A DNA stretch of 41,065 nucleotides, taken from contig JAHJPT010000070.1 of NCBI GenBank assembly GCA_018819685.1, positions 1 to 41,065 on the forward strand, in the 5' to 3' direction. The stretch comes from Alphaproteobacteria bacterium (GTDB lineage: Bacteria > Pseudomonadota > Alphaproteobacteria > Sphingomonadales > Sphingomonadaceae). Both the position numbers and the translations under genes were made by a program. Numbering within the stretch: position 1 is the first letter of the stretch; every line of letters begins with the position of its first letter. The notes below the pieces were generated by a model. That model searched no databases. It had not been told where the DNA came from and saw only the letters and a list, made by a program, of their open reading frames with translations. Positions 16,291 through 24,183 of this stretch are shown here, piece by piece.

Positions 16291-16473
16291 ATGCCAAAGC
16301 AACCCACCGACCCCGCCGCAAAGAAGAGCGACGATGGTTCGACCCAGGATACCTATCGGCTCCAGAAAGGAGGGGAGGCTGCCACAACCCGGTTCGGAAT
16401 GGAGGACGGTGACAACACGGATGTGCCCGCCACAGGGCTCGATCCGGAGCGGCAATCTGCGTCCAAAAGGTAG
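16291..16473 (+). CDS. Small hydrophilic, probably disordered protein
   Basis: A 60-residue protein rich in Lys, Asp, Gly, Thr and Pro with almost no hydrophobic core, so probably disordered. A strong AGAGGAG ribosome site lies ten bases before the ATG, and an EcfG-like promoter candidate lies 30 bp upstream, which together support a real gene. Small hydrophilic proteins of this kind are often part of the general stress response in alphaproteobacteria. I do not recognise a named family. Confidence 0.6.
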   Translation: MPKQPTDPAAKKSDDGSTQDTYRLQKGGEAATTRFGMEDGDNTDVPATGLDPERQSASKR

Positions 16474-16533
16474 GAGCGGAGCCGGACCCGCCCGACGAGG
16501 CCTGCCCGGCAGCAACTGCTGCGTTGCGCGCTT

Positions 16534-17523
16534 ATGAGCACTTCCTTGCGGCCACGGCTGGTAAACGGCCGATATGGCGATCCCGCGCTTTTCGTGGAGT
16601 TTTCGCACCAGCGCGAGGCGGTTCTGCTCGACATGGGAGATCTGTCCGCACTCTCCGCGCGTGACCTGCTGCGTGTCGGCACGGTTGGCGTGTCGCACAT
16701 GCACATGGACCATTTGATCGGTTTCGACGCCTTGCTTCGGGTGAATGTCGGCCGCGATGCCCGCATAGAATTGGCCGGACCCGAGGGTTTTGCAGACCGG
16801 CTCGGGCACAAGCTGCAGGGCTACACCTGGGGCCTGGCGCAGCGATATACGACCGAACTCGTCATCGAGGCAGCTGAACTGGTTGCACCCGAATGCCTGC
16901 GACGCACGCGATTCCGGTTCTCCCAGCGCTTCGAACCCGAGCCCCTGGGCGAAGCCGAAGCCCGAGGAGGCATGATCTTCGAAACCCCTCGCTGGAAGCT
17001 GTCGGCGAGCATTCTGGAGCACCACGGTCCCTGTCTTGCGTTCGCGCTGGAGGAGCCGCATCGGGTCAACGTCTGGCGCAACCGGCTCGACGAAGCGGGG
17101 CTCGAGCGGGGAAAGTGGCTCCATGGCCTGAAGGAGGCGATCCGCCGCGGCGGTGACGACCAACTGCCTATCAGATTGCCGAGCGGATCCGCAAAACCTC
17201 TATCCGAATTGCGCCATCTGGTGAGCGTCGAGCCGGGCGGGAAGATCTGCTACGCGACCGACCTTCGCGACACAGCCGCCAACCGGCAGTCACTCAGATC
17301 GCTTGGTGCCGGTGCGAGGATCCTGTTCATCGAAGCTTCCTTTCGCGCCGCCGATGCCGCGCTCGCATTCGACCGAGCGCACCTCACCACGCGGGCGGCA
17401 GGCGAGATCGCGCGCGAATGCGAAGCGAAAAGGGTAGAGCCGTTTCACTTCTCCCCCCGTTACAAGGATTGCGAGGCAGCGCTGCTGGCGGAGGTAGAGG
17501 AGGCATTCGCCGGCTCCGCCTGA
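16534..17523 (+). CDS. RNase Z-like metallo-beta-lactamase-fold protein
   Basis: A 329-residue metallo-beta-lactamase-fold protein. The metal motif is His55-Met-His57-Met-Asp59-His60, preceded by Leu-Leu-Asp-Met-Gly-Asp as in RNase Z. Other likely ligands are in Glu-His-His-Gly-Pro (about 167) and Ala-Thr-Asp-Leu-Arg-Asp. The C-terminal Phe-His-Phe-Ser-Pro-Arg-Tyr matches the RNase Z end motif His-Phe-Ser-x-Arg-Tyr. RNase Z cleaves tRNA 3' trailers, but this protein differs from the canonical enzyme near its N-terminus, so it may be a paralogue with another substrate. It follows the small disordered protein by 60 bp on the same strand. Confidence 0.8.
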   Translation: MSTSLRPRLVNGRYGDPALFVEFSHQREAVLLDMGDLSALSARDLLRVGTVGVSHMHMDHLIGFDALLRVNVGRDARIELAGPEGFADRLGHKLQGYTWGLAQRYTTELVIEAAELVAPECLRRTRFRFSQRFEPEPLGEAEARGGMIFETPRWKLSASILEHHGPCLAFALEEPHRVNVWRNRLDEAGLERGKWLHGLKEAIRRGGDDQLPIRLPSGSAKPLSELRHLVSVEPGGKICYATDLRDTAANRQSLRSLGAGARILFIEASFRAADAALAFDRAHLTTRAAGEIARECEAKRVEPFHFSPRYKDCEAALLAEVEEAFAGSA

Positions 17524-17822
17524 CGCCTGATGACCGAAGCCGTATCCTCGGCGGGCAAACTCGAGTCCTCCTCGGCAGCGACCGTCTTCACCAATGTCGA
17601 TGCCGCTCTACGGCACGTCGTAACGGTATGTTCGATGCCGACGGTTCGACCGGCGGATCGCTGCGATTTTTGTTCATGTTGCTGAAGGCACCCGGTATTG
17701 CACAAGTTCCATCACAGCGCTTCGCAGCCACCGGTTGATCCCTCGGACAGGCCGATCTGGAACCCGCCGAACAGGAACGCGTAGATAGGGATGACCAAGA
17801 GCAAGCAGGGTGGGCACTCTTG
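17524..17822. other. Gap between RNase Z-like gene and ctaG
   Basis: About 300 bp. A short forward ORF from 17530 (51 codons, Cys-rich at its end) has no ribosome site and no known motif, and a reverse ORF at 17460-17705 overlaps the end of the RNase Z-like gene. I see no terminator or promoter with confidence. Confidence 0.4.
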
Positions 17823-18560
17823 ATGACAGCTGGCGTGAATTCCTGGGTACCTTACTGTGGGGTTGCTCCCGTCCCGGCCGAGTGGTGGCTGCGGTTCAAC
17901 TTCGATCCGGTGCTGATGCTGGTGCTGGCTGCGGCTCTTGGCTGGGCATTGCTTCGCGGCGGCCTCGATGGCGAAGGCCGCAGACGCGCCATCGCCGCTG
18001 CCGCCATCTTCGCCTTCCTCTACATCTCGCCCTTCTGCGCACTGGGTTCGTCCCTGTTCGCGGTGCGGGCGGTTCATCACGTCCTCCTGGTTGCGGCCCT
18101 CGCCCCGCTCATCGCCGGGTTCGGCCCCGTGCAGCGGGCATTTCGGCACCTGTCCCTGGCGCAGCTCACGGCGCTGCACATGCTGATCTTCTGGGCCTGG
18201 CACGCTCCGCCGCTCTATTCCGCAGCTCTCTCCAGCGACGCGCTGTTCTGGATCATGCAAGCCAGCCTGCTGCTCTCCTCCGCCGGCTGGTGGGCCCGTT
18301 TGCGGCAGGCCGATGCAGGCGCCGCCGTGATCGCGCTTCTGGCAACCATGGTCTTGATGGGGCTATTGGCCGCGCTGCTGATCTTCGCCGGTCGCGCCTT
18401 CTACCAACCGCACTGGCTGACGACCCAGGCCTGGGGGTTTTCGCCGCTCGAGGACCAGCAATTGTCCGGCATCCTAATGTGGGTGCCCGGGTCGGCCATC
18501 TATCTGCTGGTCGCGCTCGCCGTGCTCTACCGATCGTTGCGACTTGAACCCGCCCGGTGA
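17823..18560 (+). CDS. ctaG: CtaG-type (caa3) cytochrome oxidase assembly protein
   Basis: A 245-residue polytopic membrane protein of the caa3-CtaG family (distinct from the Cox11 type of CtaG). Six or seven hydrophobic helices are visible. Family landmarks are Arg-Ala-Val-His-His-Val, Leu-Ile-Phe-Trp-Ala-Trp-His-Ala-Pro-Pro, and a C-terminal Asp-Gln-Gln-Leu-Ser-Gly-Ile-Leu-Met-Trp-Val-Pro-Gly segment. These proteins are needed for assembly of caa3-type oxidases, probably in copper delivery. It opens the oxidase cluster. Its TGA overlaps the GTG start of the b561 gene, so the two are coupled. Confidence 0.87.
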   Translation: MTAGVNSWVPYCGVAPVPAEWWLRFNFDPVLMLVLAAALGWALLRGGLDGEGRRRAIAAAAIFAFLYISPFCALGSSLFAVRAVHHVLLVAALAPLIAGFGPVQRAFRHLSLAQLTALHMLIFWAWHAPPLYSAALSSDALFWIMQASLLLSSAGWWARLRQADAGAAVIALLATMVLMGLLAALLIFAGRAFYQPHWLTTQAWGFSPLEDQQLSGILMWVPGSAIYLLVALAVLYRSLRLEPAR

Positions 18561-19234
18561 ACCTGTCCGAGTTCTTCCGTGATTGGTCGAAGAGCTATCG
18601 CGACCGCGGGAAGTACACCCCTGTGGGGGTTACCTTCCATTGGACCATGGCCGCACTCGTGATCTATCAATTGCTCTCCGGCTGGTGGATGCAGCGCTAC
18701 CTTGTCGGGGCCGACAAGCTGGATGCCTATGCCCGCCACAGCGGTCTCGGCCTCACTCTGCTGCTGCTGGGCGCGCTTCGCCTGCTTTGGCGGCTGATGG
18801 TGCCCGGGCCGATCAACGATGCCGACAACGCCGGTTGGCGCAGCGGGGTGGCGCATCTGATCCACGCCATGTTCTACACGCTGTTCGTGATCATGCCGCT
18901 GAGCGGGTACATGCTATGGTCCGCGATCCAGCCTGCCCGGCCGCTGCATATCGCCGGGCTGGTGCGGATACCCCCCATGCCGTTCCAGGACTTCTCGCCA
19001 GAATGGCAGTCGTGGGTGCTGGAAAGCTCGCTCGACGTGCATGTCTTCTGCGTCGTGGTTCTCGCGCTTCTGATCCCGGCCCACGCAGGAGCGGCGATCA
19101 AGCACCACTTCTGGGATCGGGACGACGTGTTCGAAGGCATGCTGCCGGAAGTGCCGGATACCGACTGGAATCCCGCAGGCGCGAGGCGAAAGCCGCAAGG
19201 GGGGCAATCTCCTCCTCGTGCAGAAGCCGGCTGA
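18557..19234 (+). CDS. Cytochrome b561 family membrane protein
   Basis: A 225-residue membrane cytochrome b. Four helices carry likely haem b ligands: His28 in Phe-His-Trp-Thr, His61, a His in His-Leu-Ile-His-Ala-Met-Phe-Tyr and a His in Asp-Val-His-Val-Phe. The end of the domain, Lys-His-His-Phe-Trp-Asp-Arg-Asp, is typical of bacterial b561. Such proteins pass electrons between quinone and periplasmic acceptors. The GTG start at 18557 is in a GTGA overlap with ctaG. The last 137 bp overlap the tail of the diheme cytochrome gene on the opposite strand, adding an unusual Gly/Pro/Arg-rich tail. In this context it may feed electrons to the cytochromes c next door. Confidence 0.88.
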   Translation: MNLSEFFRDWSKSYRDRGKYTPVGVTFHWTMAALVIYQLLSGWWMQRYLVGADKLDAYARHSGLGLTLLLLGALRLLWRLMVPGPINDADNAGWRSGVAHLIHAMFYTLFVIMPLSGYMLWSAIQPARPLHIAGLVRIPPMPFQDFSPEWQSWVLESSLDVHVFCVVVLALLIPAHAGAAIKHHFWDRDDVFEGMLPEVPDTDWNPAGARRKPQGGQSPPRAEAG

Positions 19235-19844
19235 TATGAGTCATCGCGCCGTTCGGATCGCCATAGCGTTCTCCAGTCCGCCAGTGTCGCAGCTGCGCCT
19301 CCAGATAGGGCGCGGGCTGCGCAGCGAGCGGCGGATTGCCCTGCCCTCTCCCCACCCCGTCGCGACCGTGGCATTCTGCGCAGGAGATCAGGCCGCGCTG
19401 CGGATCGCCAAAGAAATAGAGCCGCGCGATGCGGGGAGAACAGACCGCATCCGGCAAGGGCCCGTCGGCGACGGTGCGCGGCACCTCGGGGGGGACGGGC
19501 ATTGCTGCGTAATGGAACGCAACCTTTTGGCGGGAGTGCCAGTCGAGCTGGTCGGCGATCCAGACCATTTGCGGATGCCGCCTGAGACCCGTGGCGAAAT
19601 AATCGAGCTGCCGGGCGATATAGCCGGGGTTGAGCCCGGCGAGCCGCGGCACGAGCTTGCCATCGCCCTCTCCACGAAGACCGTGACAGGTGATGCAGGC
19701 ACCGCGCGCGCCGGCGTCGCCTCCGGACAGCGCCACCAGTTCGCCGGTGCGCTCCCACTTCCCGACGGTCGGCTCGGCTTCGTTGCAGGCGGTCGCAGCG
19801 GCGGAAGCGAACAGGATCAAGAACGAACGGAAGAGCCGGGCCAT
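19098..19844 (-). CDS. Diheme cytochrome c lipoprotein
   Basis: A 248-residue exported cytochrome. A lipoprotein signal ends in Ala-Thr-Ala-Cys20. Two haem motifs follow, Cys50-x-x-Cys53-His54 and Cys155-x-x-Cys158-His159, each opening a class I cytochrome c domain with later Met residues available as axial ligands. It resembles c4/c553-type diheme proteins that shuttle electrons to oxidases. It is the only gene of the cluster on the reverse strand: its start faces the monohaem cytochrome gene across 54 bp with an inverted repeat, and its last 137 bp run antisense to the b561 gene. The C-terminal 30 residues beyond the domain are not family-like. Confidence 0.85.
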   Translation of the reverse strand: MARLFRSFLILFASAAATACNEAEPTVGKWERTGELVALSGGDAGARGACITCHGLRGEGDGKLVPRLAGLNPGYIARQLDYFATGLRRHPQMVWIADQLDWHSRQKVAFHYAAMPVPPEVPRTVADGPLPDAVCSPRIARLYFFGDPQRGLISCAECHGRDGVGRGQGNPPLAAQPAPYLEAQLRHWRTGERYGDPNGAMTHISRLLHEEEIAPLAAFASRLRDSSRYPALPAACLRTRRPDPRSGA

Positions 19845-19849
19845 CCCGA

Positions 19850-19881
19850 CGGGAACCTTCCCCGCACCGTGACGGTTCCCG
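19850..19881. promoter_or_regulatory. Inverted repeat between divergent cytochrome c genes
   Basis: CGGGAACC (19850-19857) and GGTTCCCG (19874-19881) are perfect 8-base complements separated by 16 bases, placed in the 54 bp gap between the divergent cytochrome genes. Each arm also lies close to one start codon. It could be an operator controlling both directions or an mRNA hairpin; the function is inferred from position only. Confidence 0.4.
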
Positions 19882-19898
19882 AGCGAGCGACCCGCCGA

Positions 19899-20309
19899 GT
19901 GCATCGCGAAGGGCAAAAAAGCCGCTGGTGGTGGCGCCATACGAATTCCGCCGTATGGGCCGCTGCCGCGCTGGCATTGGCCGGCTGCAAGGAGGTTCCC
20001 GGCCCCCGTTATGTTCGCAGCGGAGCCGATGCAGAGAGGGGATTGGCGCTGATCAAGGAAACAGGTTGCGCAGCATGCCACGAAATTCCGGGCATCGGCT
20101 GGCCCAGGGGCCGGTTGGGCCCATCGCTGGTCGGCTTCGACGATATCGGTCTGATCGCCGGAGCGCTTCCCAACACCCCGGCCAATCTCGCCCACTTCGT
20201 CCGTAACGCACCCGAAGCAAAGCCCGGTTCGACGATGCCCGCCATGCCGCTTACTCAGCCACAAGCCGCCGATGTCGCGGCCTATCTCTACGGCCTCGAC
20301 GATGCTTGA
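19899..20309 (+). CDS. Monohaem cytochrome c lipoprotein
   Basis: A 136-residue cytochrome c. A GTG at 19899 gives an Arg/Trp-rich N-terminus, a short hydrophobic segment and a lipobox Leu-Ala-Gly-Cys30, followed by Cys57-Ala-Ala-Cys60-His61 and a Met-Pro-Ala-Met-Pro region supplying the axial Met. The protein ends in the typical Ala-Ala-Asp-Val-Ala-Ala-Tyr-Leu helix of oxidase-linked cytochromes c. It overlaps the coxB start by 8 bp, so the two are cotranscribed. The start is uncertain because no ATG fits. Its likely role is as immediate electron donor to the oxidase. Confidence 0.85.
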   Translation: MHREGQKSRWWWRHTNSAVWAAAALALAGCKEVPGPRYVRSGADAERGLALIKETGCAACHEIPGIGWPRGRLGPSLVGFDDIGLIAGALPNTPANLAHFVRNAPEAKPGSTMPAMPLTQPQAADVAAYLYGLDDA

Positions 20310-21324
20310 CGCGTTCTGGGGATGGCCGCCGCCGGTGCTCGATCCGGCAGGTCCCTATGCGGACAGCGTAACCGTGCTCGCTTGGGCGCTGTTCGGCATG
20401 GGCGTGATCGTCACCTGCGTCATAGTCGCCGCCTTGTGGGTGGCGGCCAAAGGACCGGACAAATGGCGTCGCAGGCTGGGCGGCGAGCGCGCCGTGTGGA
20501 TCGGCGGGATCGCCTTTCCCGGCATCGTATTGACCGTTCTGCTGGTGTGGGGCCTGCTGCTCACCGCCTCGCTGACCGAGGAGATCAGCGGCGATGAAAT
20601 GCGCGTGCGCGTGACCGGGCATATGTGGTGGTTCGATGTCGAGTATCTGGACGCCGATGGCGATGTGCTGCTGCGCGATGCGAACGAGCTGCATCTGCCG
20701 GTCGGCGAAAAGGTGGTGCTGGAACTGCTGAGCGACGATGTGATCCATTCCTTCTGGGTGCCCCATCTTTCGGGCAAGAAGGACATGGTCCCCGGCCGTC
20801 TCAACGAATTGCTGGTGCAGGCGGACCGGCCCGGACGGTTCGGCGGGGTTTGCGCCGAGTATTGCGGGGGGCCGCATGCACTGATGGGCTTCGTCGCGGT
20901 GGCGCATGAAGCGGGTGAATGGGAAGCGTGGTTGCAGGCGCGGCTCGAGGGCGGCGACAGCCCCGCCGCTCTGCCAGCGCGAACCGGCCCGATGCCTGCG
21001 GTGGTCCGAGATACAGACTTGCCCGCGCGAACGGATCAAGCCGCCGCCGCAATTGCTGGCCGCGCTCTGTTCATGGACAGCGGCTGCGGCGCCTGCCACC
21101 GCGTCGCCGGGACCGAGGCCAACGGGCTGGCGGGGCCAGATCTGACCCATGTGGGTGCACGCCTGACGCTGGGCGCAGGCATCCTGCCCAATCATCGCGG
21201 GACGATGATGGGCTGGATCGGCGACAGCCAGTCGATCAAGCCGGGCAATCGCATGCCGACCTACGACCGGCTTTCCGCCGACGAGCTCGAGGCTATCGCA
21301 ATCTGGCTGGAGCAACAGAGGTGA
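20302..21324 (+). CDS. coxB: Cytochrome c oxidase subunit II fused to cytochrome c (caa3 type)
   Basis: A 340-residue subunit II. Two membrane helices at about 25-48 and 65-90 are followed by the CuA cupredoxin domain with His149, Cys184, Glu186, Cys188, His192 and Met195, a full ligand set. A fused cytochrome c domain follows with Cys262-Gly-Ala-Cys265-His266 and an axial Met at 318. This is the caa3 architecture, in which the tethered haem passes electrons to CuA. There is no N-terminal signal peptide beyond the first helix. It overlaps the upstream cytochrome c gene and the alternative GTG of the subunit I gene. Confidence 0.94.
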   Translation: MLDAFWGWPPPVLDPAGPYADSVTVLAWALFGMGVIVTCVIVAALWVAAKGPDKWRRRLGGERAVWIGGIAFPGIVLTVLLVWGLLLTASLTEEISGDEMRVRVTGHMWWFDVEYLDADGDVLLRDANELHLPVGEKVVLELLSDDVIHSFWVPHLSGKKDMVPGRLNELLVQADRPGRFGGVCAEYCGGPHALMGFVAVAHEAGEWEAWLQARLEGGDSPAALPARTGPMPAVVRDTDLPARTDQAAAAIAGRALFMDSGCGACHRVAGTEANGLAGPDLTHVGARLTLGAGILPNHRGTMMGWIGDSQSIKPGNRMPTYDRLSADELEAIAIWLEQQR

Positions 21325-21347
21325 GCGCAGCTGGCGGAGGCGACGCA

Positions 21348-23900
21348 ATGGCCGGGCGCGAATCCGAAACCGGCTTCGATCACGATCTCTACAAGCTCTT
21401 CCCGGTTCACGCCCCGCGCCCCGAAGGCGAGGTGGAGGAACTCGACCGGATCTGGAAAGCGCCCACCGGCTGGGGGCTGCTGAAGGGCATCAACAACAAT
21501 TACATCGGGTTTTTCCACCTCTCCACGGCCTTTCTGTTCTTCCTGCTCGCCGGGATCCTCGCGCTGGGGATGAGGGTGCAACTGGCCGCTCCGCTGCAGG
21601 ATTTCCTGCCGCAGGAGACCTACAACCAGTTCTTCACCATGCACGGCACCATGATGATGTTCCTGTTCGCCGTGCCCGCGGTGGAGGCGGCGGGGATGCT
21701 GCTGCTGCCGCAGATGCTGGGAGCGCGCGAACTGCCGTTCCCCCGCATGGCCGCCTACGGGTTCTGGATGTTCCTTATCGGCGGCCTCTCGTTCTTCGCT
21801 TCGATCTTTTTCAGCCTCGCCCCCAGCGGCGGCTGGTTCATGTATCCGCCGCTGACCAGCATCGCCTTCTCGCCCGAGATCAACACGGATTTCTACCTGC
21901 TGGGGATCGGCTTCATCGAAATCAGCGCCATTGCCGGCGCGGTGGAGATCATCGTCGGCGTCCTGCGATCCCGGGCACCGGGGATGACTCTCGACCGGAT
22001 GCCGATCTTCGCCTGGGCGATGCTGGTGTTCGGCGTGATGATCATCCTGGCTTTCCCCGCGATCATCGCCGCCACCTCGCTGCTGGAACTGGAGCGGGCG
22101 TTCAACTGGCCCTTCTTCGATCCCACCCGCGGCGGCGACCCGCTCCTATGGCAGCATCTGTTCTGGTTCTTCGGCCACCCGGAAGTCTACATCATCTTCA
22201 TCCCCGCCGCGGGCATGATGAGCATGATGGTGGCCACCATCGCACGCACGCCGCTGGTCGGCTACCGGCTGAACGTGGTCGCGCTGGTGGCAACGGGGTT
22301 CATCAGCTTCGGCGTCTGGGCGCATCACATGTTCGCCACCGGCATGCCGCGCGTCTCGACCGGCTATTTCAGCGCCGCGAGCATGGCGGTGAGCCTGCCC
22401 GCGGGGATACAGGTGTTCTGCTGGATCGCCACGCTGGCGAGCGGGAGAATTCGCTGGTCCGCGCCGGCGCTGTTTGTGACCGGCAGCATTGTAACCTTCA
22501 CCATCGGCGGGCTGACCGGGGGGATGGTGGGAATGGTGCCGTTCGACTGGCAGGCGCACGACACCTACTTCATCGTCGCCCACCTGCATTACGTGCTGAT
22601 CGGCGGCATGGTGATGCCCCTGTTCGGCGCGTTCTATTACTGGGCCGGGATGACCAGCAAGAACGCGCTGTCCGACCGGCTCGGCCGGTGGGTGTTCGCG
22701 CTGTTCTTCAGCGGCGTGCACATCACCTTTATGCCGATGCACCTGACCGGCTTCCTCGGCATGCCACGCCGAGTCTACACCTATCTGCCGGGCCGCGAGC
22801 TCGACCTGGTTAACCTGATCTCGACCGTCGGTGCCTTCGTCATTGCCGCCGGGGTCGCGCTGTTCCTGTATGACCTGGCGCGCAATTTCCGCTTCACCGC
22901 AGCAGAATCGGCCGGCAACGTTTACGATGCCGGGACGCTGGAATGGCTGCCCGCCGGCCTCTACTCCAGTCGCTCGTTGCCGCTGGTGAAGAGCCGCGAT
23001 CCGCTGTGGGACGATCCCGATCTGGCCAAGGATACGCAGGAAGGGCGCTACTTCCTGCCCAACAGCGCCACCGGGCTGCGGGAGACGATCATCACCAGCC
23101 CGATCAATGCCGAGCCGCAATATCTGCAGATCATCCCCGGACCCTCGCCATTTCCCACGGCGGCGGCGTTCTTCACAGCCGCGTTCTTCCTGTCGCTTAC
23201 GGTGCAGGCCTATGCCTTCGCGATGTTCTGCGGTGTGATCGCGGTGGGCTGCATGTTGCGCTGGATGTGGGACAGCGATCCGCCCCTCGAACAGAAGACC
23301 GCCGATATCGGCGCCGGGATCACGGTGCCGGTCGCCATTACCGGCCCCTCGAGCCATGGCTGGTGGGGGCTCAATGTCCTGATGGTGGTCATGGGCATGA
23401 TCGGCGCCATGATGCTGTTTTCCTATCTCTACCTGTTCGGCCTGCGTCCGGACATCTGGATCGCCGCGCCGCCGCTGGAACAGACGCTGGGTATCCTTGG
23501 GCTGTTCGGAGCGACGACGGCCCTCGCCTGGCTCTCACGCCGCATGCTGTCCTGGCGCAAGCCCGGGATTCCCGCTGGACAGTTGCCATGGATCACCGCG
23601 GCGCTCGCTGCGACCTGTTTGGCCCTTGGCGTCTGGTGGGACTGGTCCGGCTGGAGCGAAGCAGGGCTCGATCCCGTGGCCAGCGGGCAAGGCGCCACGG
23701 TGTTCGCGGCGGTGGGTTATCAGGGCTGCCTGACCGCAATCAGCGCGCTTCTGGCCGGTTATCTCGGCTTTCGCAGCGGTCGCGGGCTGATAACCCCGCC
23801 GGCCAGCGTCACGCTCGACACAGTCAGCCGCTTCATCGGCTACGTCGGCGTGCAGGGCGCGGTCCTGGCGCTCGTCATCCGGCTGCTCCCGGGAGGGTAA
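21348..23900 (+). CDS. Fused cytochrome c oxidase subunits I and III
   Basis: An 850-residue protein joining subunit I (about 1-560) to a subunit III-like domain (about 640-850). Metal ligands are complete: His99 and His414 (low-spin haem), His412 (haem a3), and His277, His326 and His327 (CuB), with Tyr281 positioned for the His-Tyr crosslink. The D-channel glutamate is kept in Gly-His-Pro-Glu279-Val-Tyr. However, the segment that normally reads Pro-Thr-Gly-Ile-Lys is Pro-Ala-Gly-Ile-Gln here (351-355), so the K-channel lysine and threonine are gone. The D-channel entry residues usually Asn, Asp and Asn read Met, Glu and Ala. The ATG at 21348 with a GGAGG site is chosen; a GTG at 21321 overlapping the coxB stop is possible. 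Confidence 0.93.
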   Translation: MAGRESETGFDHDLYKLFPVHAPRPEGEVEELDRIWKAPTGWGLLKGINNNYIGFFHLSTAFLFFLLAGILALGMRVQLAAPLQDFLPQETYNQFFTMHGTMMMFLFAVPAVEAAGMLLLPQMLGARELPFPRMAAYGFWMFLIGGLSFFASIFFSLAPSGGWFMYPPLTSIAFSPEINTDFYLLGIGFIEISAIAGAVEIIVGVLRSRAPGMTLDRMPIFAWAMLVFGVMIILAFPAIIAATSLLELERAFNWPFFDPTRGGDPLLWQHLFWFFGHPEVYIIFIPAAGMMSMMVATIARTPLVGYRLNVVALVATGFISFGVWAHHMFATGMPRVSTGYFSAASMAVSLPAGIQVFCWIATLASGRIRWSAPALFVTGSIVTFTIGGLTGGMVGMVPFDWQAHDTYFIVAHLHYVLIGGMVMPLFGAFYYWAGMTSKNALSDRLGRWVFALFFSGVHITFMPMHLTGFLGMPRRVYTYLPGRELDLVNLISTVGAFVIAAGVALFLYDLARNFRFTAAESAGNVYDAGTLEWLPAGLYSSRSLPLVKSRDPLWDDPDLAKDTQEGRYFLPNSATGLRETIITSPINAEPQYLQIIPGPSPFPTAAAFFTAAFFLSLTVQAYAFAMFCGVIAVGCMLRWMWDSDPPLEQKTADIGAGITVPVAITGPSSHGWWGLNVLMVVMGMIGAMMLFSYLYLFGLRPDIWIAAPPLEQTLGILGLFGATTALAWLSRRMLSWRKPGIPAGQLPWITAALAATCLALGVWWDWSGWSEAGLDPVASGQGATVFAAVGYQGCLTAISALLAGYLGFRSGRGLITPPASVTLDTVSRFIGYVGVQGAVLALVIRLLPGG

Positions 23901-23904
23901 GGCC

Positions 23905-24183
23905 ATGCAGGACTTTCGCAATCGGCACGACTTCCGCACGCTTGTCCTGGCCTTCATCGTCTGGGCGGCGCATTTCACCCTGCTGTGGGTCGCCAGCGTC
24001 ACCTTCCCCGGCGAACCCGCCGCCCGCTGGCTGGCGCTCGCGTTCACCACCTTCGCGCTGGGTGCACTTTCTTGGCTTTTCCTGCGCGCCGGCAAACCTA
24101 AGCTCGCCAGCGTTGCGGGACTCGGACTTGCCATCGCTACTGTCGGTACGATCTACGATTCCATTCCACCGCTGATCGGGTGA
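23905..24183 (+). CDS. Small membrane protein at the end of the oxidase cluster
   Basis: A 92-residue protein with three predicted helices (about 12-32, 42-62 and 67-88) beginning four bases after the subunit I/III stop. The tight spacing suggests it is a small accessory subunit or assembly protein of the oxidase, such as a subunit IV-like helix bundle. I do not recognise a named family, and the role rests on context only. Confidence 0.7.
   Translation: MQDFRNRHDFRTLVLAFIVWAAHFTLLWVASVTFPGEPAARWLALAFTTFALGALSWLFLRAGKPKLASVAGLGLAIATVGTIYDSIPPLIG

Noticed and set aside
22146-23357. Long reverse ORF opposite the oxidase subunit I gene
   Set aside because: His/Gln/Arg-rich shadow of a membrane protein gene; no start signal or motif.
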